Origin: JAOZHU01 sp964506435
GTDB taxonomy: Archaea; Thermoproteota; Bathyarchaeia; Bathyarchaeales; Bathycorpusculaceae
Assembly: GCA_964506435.1 (NCBI GenBank)
Contig: CAZDLK010000018.1
Location: 1 to 29,850 of the forward strand
Direction of reading: 5' to 3'
DNA length: 29,850 nt
The translations under genes were made by a program, and so were the position numbers. Below are positions 21,635 to 29,822 of the stretch, piece by piece. The number at the start of each line of letters is the position of its first letter. Position 1 is the stretch's first letter. The notes under the pieces are model-generated. The model did not search any database. It was not told the origin of the DNA and was given only the letters and a program-made list of their open reading frames with translations.

Positions 21635-22642
21635 GTGAGTTTCAACACCTTCGTTATAGAACTCACACAGCGCTGCAACAACAAATGCCTATACTGCTAC
21701 AATCCGTGGCGAGCACCTAAAAGCAATTATCCAAAAGGAGAACTCTCCACAAACCAAACAAAAGAAATAGTGACTAAACTAAAGACAGAGACGGCAGTGA
21801 ACAGCATAGGTCTATCAGGCGGAGAACCGTTTCTTCGTCCCGACATAGGCGAAATCGTCTCATTCATTGCAAAAAAGAACATTCGCCCCGTTATCATCAC
21901 TAATGGAACGCTCCTGACTCAAGAAAACGTGCGCAACACAGAGGCAGCTGCAAGTTACGAAATCACTTTGCTTAGTTATAAAAAGCAAGTACACAACCAT
22001 TTGGTGCAAAGAGACGTTTTTGACAAAATAGTAGAGGGCATCACTAACGTTGCACAAAATGACGGAAATTTTATAGCCGCGTTTGTGGCGACAAAACTAA
22101 ACAGTCCAGATCTCTACAAAACTGTTGAATTGGCAATCGCGCTTGGGGCAGTAGGCGTGATGTACAACAGGATAAATCTGAGCGCCAACAATATTCAATA
22201 CGCGGACCAACTAGTTCCAACAGCCACTATGCTTAAGAAAAACCTTGACGAATTGAAGGAATTAAATGAGAAATATGGAATCCCAATTGCCTCTTCAGTG
22301 CCAATCCCTCCATGTATAGTTGAGACCAGTCAATACACTAACATAAAATTCAGCTGTTGCCCCCGCGGAGGTGAGGATTCATACTACACTATAGATCCTA
22401 TGGGCAATCTCAAAATCTGCAATCACTCCCCAGTTATACTCGGAGATTTCAAGACCCATAGTTTCACAGATTTACTAAAACATCCATATGTCCAAGATTT
22501 CAAAAACATTTTGCCTGATGATTGCGCCAACTGTAGAGCTGACTGGCGGTCTAAATGTCTTGGAGGATGCAGAGCGGCTTCAGAAGCATGTTACGGAAAT
22601 TTACACGCTATCGACCCTCTTGTGAGGCTGATAAAAAGCTAG
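21635..22642 (+). CDS. Radical SAM/SPASM-domain protein
   Basis: 335 residues. The radical SAM cluster motif CNNKCLYC puts the [4Fe-4S] ligands at C14, C18 and C21; GLSGGEPFLRPD is the SAM-binding GGE motif, and IITNGTLL follows. The C-terminal ~96 residues form a SPASM-type region with Cys at about 241, 242, 262, 297, 300, 308, 312 and 319 (for example DDCANCRADWRSKCLGGCR), enough for two more clusters. SPASM enzymes usually modify peptides or proteins (thioether or other crosslinks) or act in haem synthesis (AhbC). The start is GTG, 6 bases after the small protein, suggesting coupled translation. The gene looks more AT-rich than most neighbours. Confidence 0.88.
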   Translation: MSFNTFVIELTQRCNNKCLYCYNPWRAPKSNYPKGELSTNQTKEIVTKLKTETAVNSIGLSGGEPFLRPDIGEIVSFIAKKNIRPVIITNGTLLTQENVRNTEAAASYEITLLSYKKQVHNHLVQRDVFDKIVEGITNVAQNDGNFIAAFVATKLNSPDLYKTVELAIALGAVGVMYNRINLSANNIQYADQLVPTATMLKKNLDELKELNEKYGIPIASSVPIPPCIVETSQYTNIKFSCCPRGGEDSYYTIDPMGNLKICNHSPVILGDFKTHSFTDLLKHPYVQDFKNILPDDCANCRADWRSKCLGGCRAASEACYGNLHAIDPLVRLIKS

Positions 22643-22650
22643 TACTTACC

Positions 22651-22668
22651 AAATAAAGCCCTTTTTTT
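22651..22668 (+). terminator. Poly-T terminator after the radical SAM gene
   Basis: AAAGCCC followed by seven Ts (22662-22668), 20 bases past the stop codon. It lacks a hairpin, as archaeal terminators commonly do. Confidence 0.5.
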
Positions 22669-22761
22669 ATTCGCAGAAAATATTGCGCTGGCACTACTGT
22701 TTTAAGCTGCCCTTTCACAGTAACAAATTCATCTCCTTGTTAGAATCGCTTTTCAATAACC

Positions 22762-22779
22762 ATGAGGGAAAGGCCTCAT
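22762..22779. repeat. Short hairpin upstream of galT
   Basis: ATGAGG/CCTCAT, a 6-base stem with a GAAAGG loop, about 125 bases before galT. It lies in a 263-base gap. A TATA-like CATAAAAACTC follows at about 22830-22840. Role unknown. Confidence 0.35.
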
Positions 22780-22905
22780 TACTGAAAACAAAATGCCCAT
22801 TCTTCACTTTTTGAACAAGTGAACCTCGACATAAAAACTCTAAACTTTTTGGAAATGCTAAAATGTTGCTAAGGCTATCTCTTCTGTATCTGGGAGTTTA
22901 ACGTA

Positions 22906-23943
22906 ATGGTTTACAATGAACTGAGAAAAGACTACTTGCTTGACCGGTGGGTCGTGATTGCCACGGAACGCAGCAGAAGACCCAGCGACTTCGCCAAACA
23001 GAAAAAAGAAACAGCACCAGCCAACGTCTGCCCCATGTGCCCTGGCAACGAGCATATGACGCCGCCAGCCGTTCTGGTCTACCTGAAATCAAACGGCGAA
23101 ATAGTGAAAGACAAAGACACAGATGGCTTGCGCCATAAGAACTGGCTTATCCGCTGTATTCCGAACCTTTATCCAGCTTTCTCTCCGCCCAAAGAACCGA
23201 AAGACCAAGAACACATCATGCAAAACGACAACTTCGGCTATGCAGTTGGACATCACGAAGTGGTGGTTGAATCACCTAATCACAGTGAACACCCAGCAGA
23301 CGCCGAGTTGCCTCAGCTAACGCATGTGGTAAACGCTTACGTGGACAGGCTCCGCGAACTCTCAGAAAAACCCTACGTGAAATACGTTTCAATATTCCGC
23401 AACCACAGATTAGAAGCAGGCGCTTCACTGTCGCACGCGCACAGCCAGATAATTGCCACGCCGTTTGTGCCTGTAACCGTTGAAAAAGAAGTTGAGGCAA
23501 GCAGAAGCTTCTGGAACCAGCACCAGAAATGTGTTTTCTGCGACATAATGCAACGCGAATCAAAAAGCCCGCGATTAGTGCTGGATAATGAGCGGTTTGT
23601 GGTTTTCACGCCTTACGCCAGCGTTCACCCAATGGAATTCTGGATATTGCCCAAAAAACACGACTCTAACCTGCTCAACTTAACACAAACAGAAAAGGAA
23701 GCGTTTGCAGAAACACTCAAGACAAGCCTGAAAGCGCTGAAAGACGTGGTGAATGACCCGCCCTACAACTTCGGCTTTCACTTGGCACTGAACAGAGACG
23801 CTGAAGACTGTTACCATTGGCACTTGGAAGTTTACCCCCGCTTAGCCACATGGGCTGGCTTCGAAAAAAACACAGGAATGTACATAAACACAGTAACGCC
23901 GGAAACCGCAGCCGCAGAGCTAAGAAAAGCTGCAACTGCCTAA
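22906..23943 (+). CDS. galT: Galactose-1-phosphate uridylyltransferase (GalT/HIT superfamily)
   Basis: Swaps UMP between UDP-glucose and galactose 1-phosphate through a uridylyl-His intermediate. The active-site HAHSQ (H177, H179, Q181) lies in GASLSHAHSQII. Zinc-type Cys pairs occur at C42/C45 (VCPMCPGNEH) and C209/C212 (CVFCDI). The C-terminal half-repeat has FHLALNRDAEDCYHWHLEVYPR. Length 345 is normal. The substrate may be another hexose 1-phosphate or ADP-sugar, as archaeal members vary. GGAG lies 9 bases before the ATG. Its TAA overlaps the stop codon of the convergent debranching enzyme. The neighbourhood supports a role in sugar-nucleotide and glycogen metabolism. Confidence 0.88.
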   Translation: MVYNELRKDYLLDRWVVIATERSRRPSDFAKQKKETAPANVCPMCPGNEHMTPPAVLVYLKSNGEIVKDKDTDGLRHKNWLIRCIPNLYPAFSPPKEPKDQEHIMQNDNFGYAVGHHEVVVESPNHSEHPADAELPQLTHVVNAYVDRLRELSEKPYVKYVSIFRNHRLEAGASLSHAHSQIIATPFVPVTVEKEVEASRSFWNQHQKCVFCDIMQRESKSPRLVLDNERFVVFTPYASVHPMEFWILPKKHDSNLLNLTQTEKEAFAETLKTSLKALKDVVNDPPYNFGFHLALNRDAEDCYHWHLEVYPRLATWAGFEKNTGMYINTVTPETAAAELRKAATA

Positions 23944-26012
23944 GCTTGTAAAACCTCTTTTTCATATTTAGGTCTAGTTTGCAACACGTCTTCCACGTAA
24001 GCTCTTAAAGGTTCAGCCACGCTCCACGCTTGAGCGATACAGCCTCTAGGCGTGTGAGGTGGGTCGCCGTCAAAAACTTCGCTCACCGTGCCGAGTCCTG
24101 CCTGAAGAATCTGCTGAGTGAACAAAGGCATAATCAAGTTTTTCAATGTATAGTCCCGTCCTTCATTGCTGTATTCTTTCGTTTTCAGGAACGCCGTTGT
24201 GAAAGGACCAAGCAGCCAAGCCCAAACTGTGCCATTATGATAAGCTTGGTCTCGGCTTCGCCTGTCGCCAACGTAAACGCCCTTGTATCGCGAGTCACTA
24301 CGCGCAAGTGTTCGCAGACCGCACGGCGTCAAAAGCTCACGCTGCACCACTTCAACAACTTGTTCGCTTTTGGCTTTGTTAAGCATGGTGAAGTCTAAAG
24401 CCGCTGCGATTATTTGGTTGGGTCTCAGTGCAGCGTCAGCGTTTATATTTACCACGTCGAAGAGGCAGTGTTTTTCAGCGTTCCAGAACTTTAGGTTGAA
24501 GCTTTCATGCGTTTTAGCTGCCATTTCAGCGTATTCTTCAGCTAAACTGTTCTCCTCGAACCTGCCCGCTAACAGCTGCATTGTTTTCAGCGCATTGTAC
24601 CATAAGGCTTGGATTTCCACAGCTTTTCCTGCTCGCGGCGTGACCGCTGTGCCGTCTACTTCAGCGTCCATCCACGTGAGCTGCGGACCATGAGCAAGTA
24701 AACCGTCACTGTCTAATTTTATGCCGAAAGCCGTGCCTTCCACATGGCTTTCAACAATCGTTTTCAGAGTTGTCCACAACTGCTGCTTAATGAAGTTGAA
24801 GTCGCCAGTGTACTTCAAATACTGCAAAACGGCGTTGACGTACCACAGTGTGGCATCAACCGTGTTGTAAGACAAGTCGCCAAACTTGTCGGCTACATAG
24901 TTAGGAATCAAACCTTGCTTGCAGTGGCGCTGGAAAGCCACAAGAACCTTCTCGGCATCCTTGAATCTGCCAGTTGCAAGCATTAAGCCTGGAAGCGAGA
25001 TGAACGTGTCTCTGCCCCATGTTTCAAACCAGAAGTAACCCGCTATAACCGAAGCGCTGTTGCTTGCGCCGTTGACTATGAAGGAGTCTGCGGCTAAAAG
25101 AACCCAGCTTAACCAGTCGCTTGCTGGCGCTTTCTTGTGTGAAACATAAAACTTGAACAATGCACCACTGCGCTGCTCCAACTCCCGCTCAAATAAGCTT
25201 TCAACAACAGGAACTGTGCCGCCGATTGTCTCCAAAGTTTCCTCGGTTTCGCGGTTGCTTTCGCCAACTGCTGAAAGTACGGCAAATTTCTTTTCCTGCT
25301 TCGACTGAACTGAAATTTCAAAGTATCCAGGTTGATAGCAGTCGTCAATGCTGCTTTCGCCGCGCCTGTCCTCTTCACGATAGTACAAATGTTCTATCCA
25401 GTTGGGTTTCTCGATGAACGCGCCCTCAGTTGCTCGAACTGCAACGGTTGCGGTTGGACTGCTAAAGGTAACTGCGACATCTCTGCCGCTTTGCTGCTGG
25501 CTGAAGCTTAACGGGTTTCGTGTTTTGTCTACAACAGAGTGAAAGTGCCTACAAGTAAGCAGCGGGTAGCTTCTGAATTTAACCTCAGCGTCGTTTCCGT
25601 TTAGTACCGTGTAAACTGCTGCAACAGCGTTTTTGCCCTTAGGCATGAAAATCGTCTTTGCAACGTCAACGCCCTGCACATGGTAAACGTACTGTGGAAA
25701 GGGCGATGCAGAGAACTCTTTTAGGAACTGGTGGCCTTGCGGAAAAATTACGTCGCGGAACTCGTTGGCGCCAAGCTGGTAAACATTGTTGCCTACCAGA
25801 GCTTCTTCGTCTAGTTTTGCGAGGCACACTGTGCGGTTGGTTGGCGGATGCAACGCAGCTACCAGCAACCCGTGATATTTCCGCGTGTTTATGCCTAACG
25901 CGGTGGATGCGGCGTAACCGCCTAAACTGTTCGTTACAAGCCATTCTTTCTGTATGGCTTCGTCAAAACGTGAAAGCTCGGATTGAGTTAATCGTATGGC
26001 TGGCAGTTTCAT
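23940..26012 (-). CDS. Archaeal glycogen debranching enzyme (amylo-alpha-1,6-glucosidase)
   Basis: Removes alpha-1,6 branch glucose from glycogen. 690 residues: an N-terminal beta-rich domain (1-290) with NSLGGYAASTALGINTRKYH at about 28-47, and a C-terminal (alpha/alpha)6 catalytic domain. Acidic residues sit in FETWGRDTFISLPG (about 329-342) and TWMDAEVDG with GKAVEIQALWYNAL. GTVWAWLLGPF closes the barrel. It is the last gene of the TIM - DUF89 - debranching operon; its ATG directly follows the DUF89 TAA. GH15-like glucoamylases are less similar in the N-terminal domain. Confidence 0.9.
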   Translation of the reverse strand: MKLPAIRLTQSELSRFDEAIQKEWLVTNSLGGYAASTALGINTRKYHGLLVAALHPPTNRTVCLAKLDEEALVGNNVYQLGANEFRDVIFPQGHQFLKEFSASPFPQYVYHVQGVDVAKTIFMPKGKNAVAAVYTVLNGNDAEVKFRSYPLLTCRHFHSVVDKTRNPLSFSQQQSGRDVAVTFSSPTATVAVRATEGAFIEKPNWIEHLYYREEDRRGESSIDDCYQPGYFEISVQSKQEKKFAVLSAVGESNRETEETLETIGGTVPVVESLFERELEQRSGALFKFYVSHKKAPASDWLSWVLLAADSFIVNGASNSASVIAGYFWFETWGRDTFISLPGLMLATGRFKDAEKVLVAFQRHCKQGLIPNYVADKFGDLSYNTVDATLWYVNAVLQYLKYTGDFNFIKQQLWTTLKTIVESHVEGTAFGIKLDSDGLLAHGPQLTWMDAEVDGTAVTPRAGKAVEIQALWYNALKTMQLLAGRFEENSLAEEYAEMAAKTHESFNLKFWNAEKHCLFDVVNINADAALRPNQIIAAALDFTMLNKAKSEQVVEVVQRELLTPCGLRTLARSDSRYKGVYVGDRRSRDQAYHNGTVWAWLLGPFTTAFLKTKEYSNEGRDYTLKNLIMPLFTQQILQAGLGTVSEVFDGDPPHTPRGCIAQAWSVAEPLRAYVEDVLQTRPKYEKEVLQA

Positions 26013-26903
26013 TTACGGCATCAGCTTGGCAACATTCTTATGCCGAGGTACACAGAAATAGTTTGCGACTGGAGTGCATTTAGTTCTGAACAGGAGAAAA
26101 TGGGGTTTCGTAAGCTTGTACTCAGTTAGGGTTTCAGCGTAACCCATGCCTTTCGCGAAAACAAGCTCCGCTGCATCATAAACTTTCAAGAAGTCAGGAG
26201 AAACTTCCTTAATTAATAGCCCGACAGCGTCCGTGCCCGTAGTTACTACCTTGTCTGCGAGCTTGCCCATTCCAGAAGGCTCCACATCTTCCAACGTGGC
26301 GTCGTTAAGCACTGGACCGCCCTTAACAACGTAAGTCACCTTCACACCCATGTTCTTCAACTGCTCAACCAGCAAGGTGTCGAAAACAATCTCGCCCGCG
26401 TTATCCGCCAAAAACAGAATCTCAGTTGCTTTCTTCGCCAACGCGTAAGCCTTGTCTATGTCGTCAATAACCAGGTCCTTTGCGGCTTCTCTGAAGCTTT
26501 TAGCCAAAGTGGCTGAAGTGAAATTGTGACCTGGAATGTCAAATTCCATAATATTGCCCACCATCGTGCACAGGCAGGCTCTTTTAAATCGGTCTTGCTG
26601 AGTGTAGCCCTCTTCCACAAATTTCCTAGCCTTAGGCAGCAGCCGCATAGCGCGTTCGTTGCTCATTTTCTTGCTTCGCTTGTACGGGTCACCGTTGCCC
26701 GTGAGCTGCTTTATCAAGCGGTCTCTTTTTGTGCCTAAGTCAGCTGCCACAGAGGTTGGCTTGAACTCTCTGTTTAATAGTTTGATGATTTCTTTCAGGG
26801 TTCTGAAACGTAATGCAGGGTTTGTTGTGGCGTCATAGGTTTCCGCCATGGCTCTCGCAAGCAAGCATGATGCGCATTCTGCTTCGACTTTCACGGTGCT
26901 CAC
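26013..26903 (-). CDS. DUF89/ARMT1-like metal-dependent phosphatase (damage-control type)
   Basis: 296 residues of the DUF89 family, which hydrolyses phosphometabolites formed by side reactions (sugar phosphates such as fructose 1-phosphate, pantetheine phosphates). The N-terminal CxxC (C10, C13) is typical of the prokaryotic subgroup. GNIMEFD is at 116-122, the metal-binding FLADNAGEIVFD at about 164-175 (D167, N168), and KGGPVLNDAT further on. The start is GTG at 26903, 5 bases after the TIM stop. Its stop abuts the debranching enzyme ATG, so translation is tightly coupled on both sides. The context points to a sugar-phosphate substrate. Confidence 0.88.
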   Translation of the reverse strand: MSTVKVEAECASCLLARAMAETYDATTNPALRFRTLKEIIKLLNREFKPTSVAADLGTKRDRLIKQLTGNGDPYKRSKKMSNERAMRLLPKARKFVEEGYTQQDRFKRACLCTMVGNIMEFDIPGHNFTSATLAKSFREAAKDLVIDDIDKAYALAKKATEILFLADNAGEIVFDTLLVEQLKNMGVKVTYVVKGGPVLNDATLEDVEPSGMGKLADKVVTTGTDAVGLLIKEVSPDFLKVYDAAELVFAKGMGYAETLTEYKLTKPHFLLFRTKCTPVANYFCVPRHKNVAKLMP

Positions 26904-26908
26904 ACAAA

Positions 26909-27589
26909 TTACTGCTTTGTTGCGTCCGCAAATTCACGCAGTATGTTATATGGGTCTTTCGCTTTCACGATGCCGCTTGCAACCAACACACCCTGCGTGC
27001 CCAGCTTCAACGCTACCGCAACATCCTCACCGCTGCTTATGCCCGCGCCGCAGAGAATAGTGACGTTGGCGTTGACTCCACGTACAAGCTTAACCGTATC
27101 AGTAACCACTTCAGGCTGCGCCTTAGAAACTGCGATTCCACTGCCTATAAGCTCAGGCGGTTCAATAGAAACTATATCAGGCTTCAAGAAGACGGTAGCA
27201 GCGCTTACGGTGGAATTATTAGCGCACACGCAGGAAACTAAGCCTTTTTCACGCGCCAACTTTATCGTCGCGTCAATGTCTGCCAGCTTAAGTTGTCGTT
27301 CAGAATGGTTAATCAAAGTGCCAATCGCGCCTGCTTCTTTCACTGCTTCAGCAAGAACGTGTCCTGTGTTGCTGCCGGGTTTTATGGGATCTATGTGCTG
27401 GGCGAAAACTGGGATTTCCACGGCTTGCGCCACAGCAGCGATGTCGACGAATTGGGGCGCCACTGCAATGGACGCGCCTGTTTCTTTGCTGGCTTTTTCA
27501 GCTTTTTCGGCAAGTTCAACAGCTTTTTTGCCTGTTGCTTCCAAGTACGTTTTGAAATTTACAATTATTATAGGAGTTTGAAGTTTCAC
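26909..27589 (-). CDS. tpiA: Triosephosphate isomerase, archaeal type
   Basis: Interconverts dihydroxyacetone phosphate and glyceraldehyde 3-phosphate. 226 residues, the short archaeal form that makes tetramers. Catalytic residues are N11 and K13 in NFKTY, H95 in NHSERQLKL, and E143 in SIEPPELIGSG; the phosphate loops GAGISSGED and GVLVASGIV are present. The start is GTG with GGTGG 8 bases upstream. It is first in the operon with the DUF89 phosphatase and debranching enzyme; a possible TATA (GATATTAAC) lies about 27627-27635. Confidence 0.96.
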   Translation of the reverse strand: MKLQTPIIIVNFKTYLEATGKKAVELAEKAEKASKETGASIAVAPQFVDIAAVAQAVEIPVFAQHIDPIKPGSNTGHVLAEAVKEAGAIGTLINHSERQLKLADIDATIKLAREKGLVSCVCANNSTVSAATVFLKPDIVSIEPPELIGSGIAVSKAQPEVVTDTVKLVRGVNANVTILCGAGISSGEDVAVALKLGTQGVLVASGIVKAKDPYNILREFADATKQ

Positions 27590-27680
27590 GGGTTATTCCA
27601 CCGCGCTAAACTTTAACGGTGTGTGTTAATATCGTTTGTCGTTGGCTGTGCTTATTTTGATGGTTATTCTGTGGAGAAGC

Positions 27681-28106
27681 CTACTTTTTCTTGTTCGCTT
27701 CACGTGCAGCAGCGTAGTCCTTGATCATTTGTGCGTGTTCAAACGCGAGAACCGCGGGCAGTTCATTTAGGCTAAACAATTTGATCTCTTCTATTTCTGT
27801 TTCCTGCCGCTTTATTTCGCCGCTGACGGTTTTCACCAGAAAACATGCGGGGTAATAATCGTATTCTACGCCGCCTTGAATGCCTTGTTCATGGTACTCG
27901 CCTACTTTGCTGATTACCGCAACAGTGAGCCCTGTTTCCTCTTTCACTTCGCGGATCACTGTTTGCTCAACGGTTTCTCCAGGGTCAAGTCTTCCACCTG
28001 GCAAAGCCCAGTAGCCTTTGAAGGGCACGGTGGACCTTTTGATTAGTAGAATTTTGTTTGGCGGGAAAGGTATCATGGCGGTTGCGGTTCTGCCGCTGAA
28101 TGGCAC
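27681..28106 (-). CDS. NUDIX hydrolase
   Basis: 141 residues with a complete Nudix box from G38 to L60 (GGRLDPGETVEQTV followed by REVKEETGL). It hydrolyses a nucleoside diphosphate linked to another group. The substrate is not readable; ADP-ribose, NADH, sugar nucleotides or oxidised nucleotides are all possible, and the location beside sugar and NAD genes makes ADP-ribose or ADP-sugar attractive guesses. The start is GTG with GAGGAG 9 bases upstream; a stop codon lies just before it in frame, so no longer form is possible. Confidence 0.9.
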   Translation of the reverse strand: MPFSGRTATAMIPFPPNKILLIKRSTVPFKGYWALPGGRLDPGETVEQTVIREVKEETGLTVAVISKVGEYHEQGIQGGVEYDYYPACFLVKTVSGEIKRQETEIEEIKLFSLNELPAVLAFEHAQMIKDYAAAREANKKK

Positions 28107-28211
28107 TTGTCATTTCTCCTCATTAATAGGTTGCTTTGTCGTTTTTCACTTAGTTGCGAGGGTGAATGTAAAGATTACGCCTACTAGAAAAACACTGTGA
28201 GACTTGCTGAT

Positions 28212-29078
28212 TTAGGAGACGAGTAGTATGGCGATTATTACGAAAATGGCGCCTGCACCTGAAACTACTGTGAAGGCTTCACCAAGCACAAGCGTAGAGA
28301 TTGCCACAGCAACTACCACTTCAGTCAAAAGCACAATACCTGAAGTCACAGCCGAAATATGCTTCAACCCTTTCACCCACAAGTAATAGGGAATTACCCA
28401 GCAGAAAACTGCAGTGTACACGATGGCTAGCCACGCGTCTAAAGGCAAAGAAGCAAAGTTGCCTGCCGAAAAAGACGCAATCGGAAGCAACGGCAGCAGA
28501 GTAAAAAGCATAAGCCATAACATTGACGGCACTATGTTTTTGGTGTCGTTAACGAGCGGTTTATTGTAAACCATGAAAACAGCCCACAGGATGCCCGCGC
28601 TGATGACTAGGAGGTCTCCTGTGATGTCGCCTTGGCTTAGGGATGAGAAATCAAGGTTAGTTGTCATCAGCAACACGCCGAGGAGGCTTGCCATTACACC
28701 TAGGATTTTTTTGGTGCCTAAATGTTCCTTTAGCAGGATTGGGCTTAAGAGGGCGACCCATACTGCGCTGAGGTTGACAAAAAGTGATGCTTTGGAGGCG
28801 GTGGTGAAGACAATGCCTATGTACTGCAGTAAGTAGGCTAAGCCGTTTGTTATGCCTAAGAAGAAAAGTAAGCGTTTTTTGTTGAAGTGGAAGTTGAGGT
28901 TTTTGGTGAGCAACGCAATTGGAAGCATCACTAGCGAGGCGACGAGGAAGCGTAGAAAGGCAAAGGTGTAGGCGTCCATGTATTGCAAGCCGATTTTTAT
29001 GGCTGGAAACGAAGTCCCCCACAGGAAGCCCGCTACAATAGTTAGCAGAATTGCTTTTTTCTTGTTGTCCGCCAGCAC
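28212..29078 (-). CDS. EamA-family (DMT superfamily) transporter
   Basis: About 288 residues in ten hydrophobic helices arranged as two EamA repeats. Repeat 1 begins with AILLTIVAGFLWGTSFPAIKIG and repeat 2 with LLVISAGILWAVFMVYNKPL. It has the conserved FLWG and ILW signatures and a helix ending VVAVAISTLVLGEAF. It probably exports metabolites such as amino acids or nucleosides; the substrate is unknown. GTG at 29078 is chosen because GGAGA lies 7 bases upstream; a TTG at 29093 would add five residues. A TATA-like CTTAAAC stands near 29130-29138. Confidence 0.88.
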   Translation of the reverse strand: MLADNKKKAILLTIVAGFLWGTSFPAIKIGLQYMDAYTFAFLRFLVASLVMLPIALLTKNLNFHFNKKRLLFFLGITNGLAYLLQYIGIVFTTASKASLFVNLSAVWVALLSPILLKEHLGTKKILGVMASLLGVLLMTTNLDFSSLSQGDITGDLLVISAGILWAVFMVYNKPLVNDTKNIVPSMLWLMLFTLLPLLPIASFSAGNFASLPLDAWLAIVYTAVFCWVIPYYLWVKGLKHISAVTSGIVLLTEVVVAVAISTLVLGEAFTVVSGAGAIFVIIAILLVS

Positions 29079-29231
29079 ACCAAGTCTCCGCAAGAACAGC
29101 CCCTTGTCTTTGCCACTCAGAGCCTAAACGTGTTTAAGCCTTTTGGAACTACGCTGCAATTTAACTCATTGAAAGCGCAAAATTGAATGAAATAAAAAAA
29201 GCGGAGCGAATAAAAACTGGGAGGACCGCGT

Positions 29232-29801
29232 TTACTTTTTCAAGAGCTTATGATTCTTCGCGGGCACAAAAACAGCTGCAGCCACAGTTGTCGTCCACAA
29301 ACCAGCCTTGTCGCCTGTTGCCGACTGCGTAATGTTGGCGGTTTTGATGATCAAACCGCTGGTTTTGAAAAGCTGCTTCCTTTCGTCCCAAGCTTTTTCA
29401 GGGTCAAACTGGATGCCCATTGTGGTTGCAAGCATTGTTGCAGCTAAGTCTTCAGCGTAATCTCCTGCTGTCTCGTCTGTTTGCCCGTACGAGTGATGCT
29501 CAGACAAGTAGCCGTAGTGGTTTTTGCCTGATGGTATGGCAACGCCTATGGAGGAAGCTAGTAGTCTATGCGGTTCGTTGGTGGCGTTTCTGGCTAGAAC
29601 CACGAAGGTAATTTCGCCTGGCTGCAGCATTTTTAAGCCTTGTTCTCGTGAAAGCAGTTTGCATCCTGGCGGCACTATGCTTGAAACGTTTACGAGGTTG
29701 CATTGTTGGATGCCGGCATCTCTCAGCGCTAGTTCGAAGGCTTGTAGTTGCTCTTTGTGTCGTCCGACTCCCTTTGTTAGGAAGAAGTATGCAGGTATCA
29801 T
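29232..29801 (-). CDS. pdaD: Pyruvoyl-dependent arginine decarboxylase
   Basis: Makes agmatine from arginine, the first step of archaeal polyamine (and agmatidine) synthesis. The 189-residue proenzyme cleaves itself between S40 and S41 in NVSSIVPPG; the new N-terminal Ser becomes the pyruvoyl group. Other landmarks are FFLTKGVGRHKEQL at the start, LQPGEITFVVLARNAT, AIPSGKNHYGYLSEHHSYG and the terminal VFVPAKNHK region. Length and order match the Methanocaldococcus enzyme. A TATA-like CTAATAAATG lies about 29833-29842 on the minus strand, giving a near-leaderless transcript, with a dyad at the start site. Confidence 0.95.
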   Translation of the reverse strand: MIPAYFFLTKGVGRHKEQLQAFELALRDAGIQQCNLVNVSSIVPPGCKLLSREQGLKMLQPGEITFVVLARNATNEPHRLLASSIGVAIPSGKNHYGYLSEHHSYGQTDETAGDYAEDLAATMLATTMGIQFDPEKAWDERKQLFKTSGLIIKTANITQSATGDKAGLWTTTVAAAVFVPAKNHKLLKK

Positions 29802-29803
29802 TT

Positions 29804-29822
29804 TTCGTATCGCAAATACGAA
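29804..29822. promoter_or_regulatory. Operator-like dyad at the pdaD promoter
   Basis: TTCGTAT/ATACGAA, a perfect 7-base inverted repeat with a 5-base spacer, lies 3-21 bases before the pdaD ATG and over the expected transcription start (about 25 bases from the TATA-like sequence). It suggests repression by an unknown regulator. Confidence 0.5.

Noticed and set aside
23940..23943. Overlapping stop codons of galT and the debranching enzyme (CTAA)
   Set aside because: Compact convergent genes commonly do this; no function is implied.
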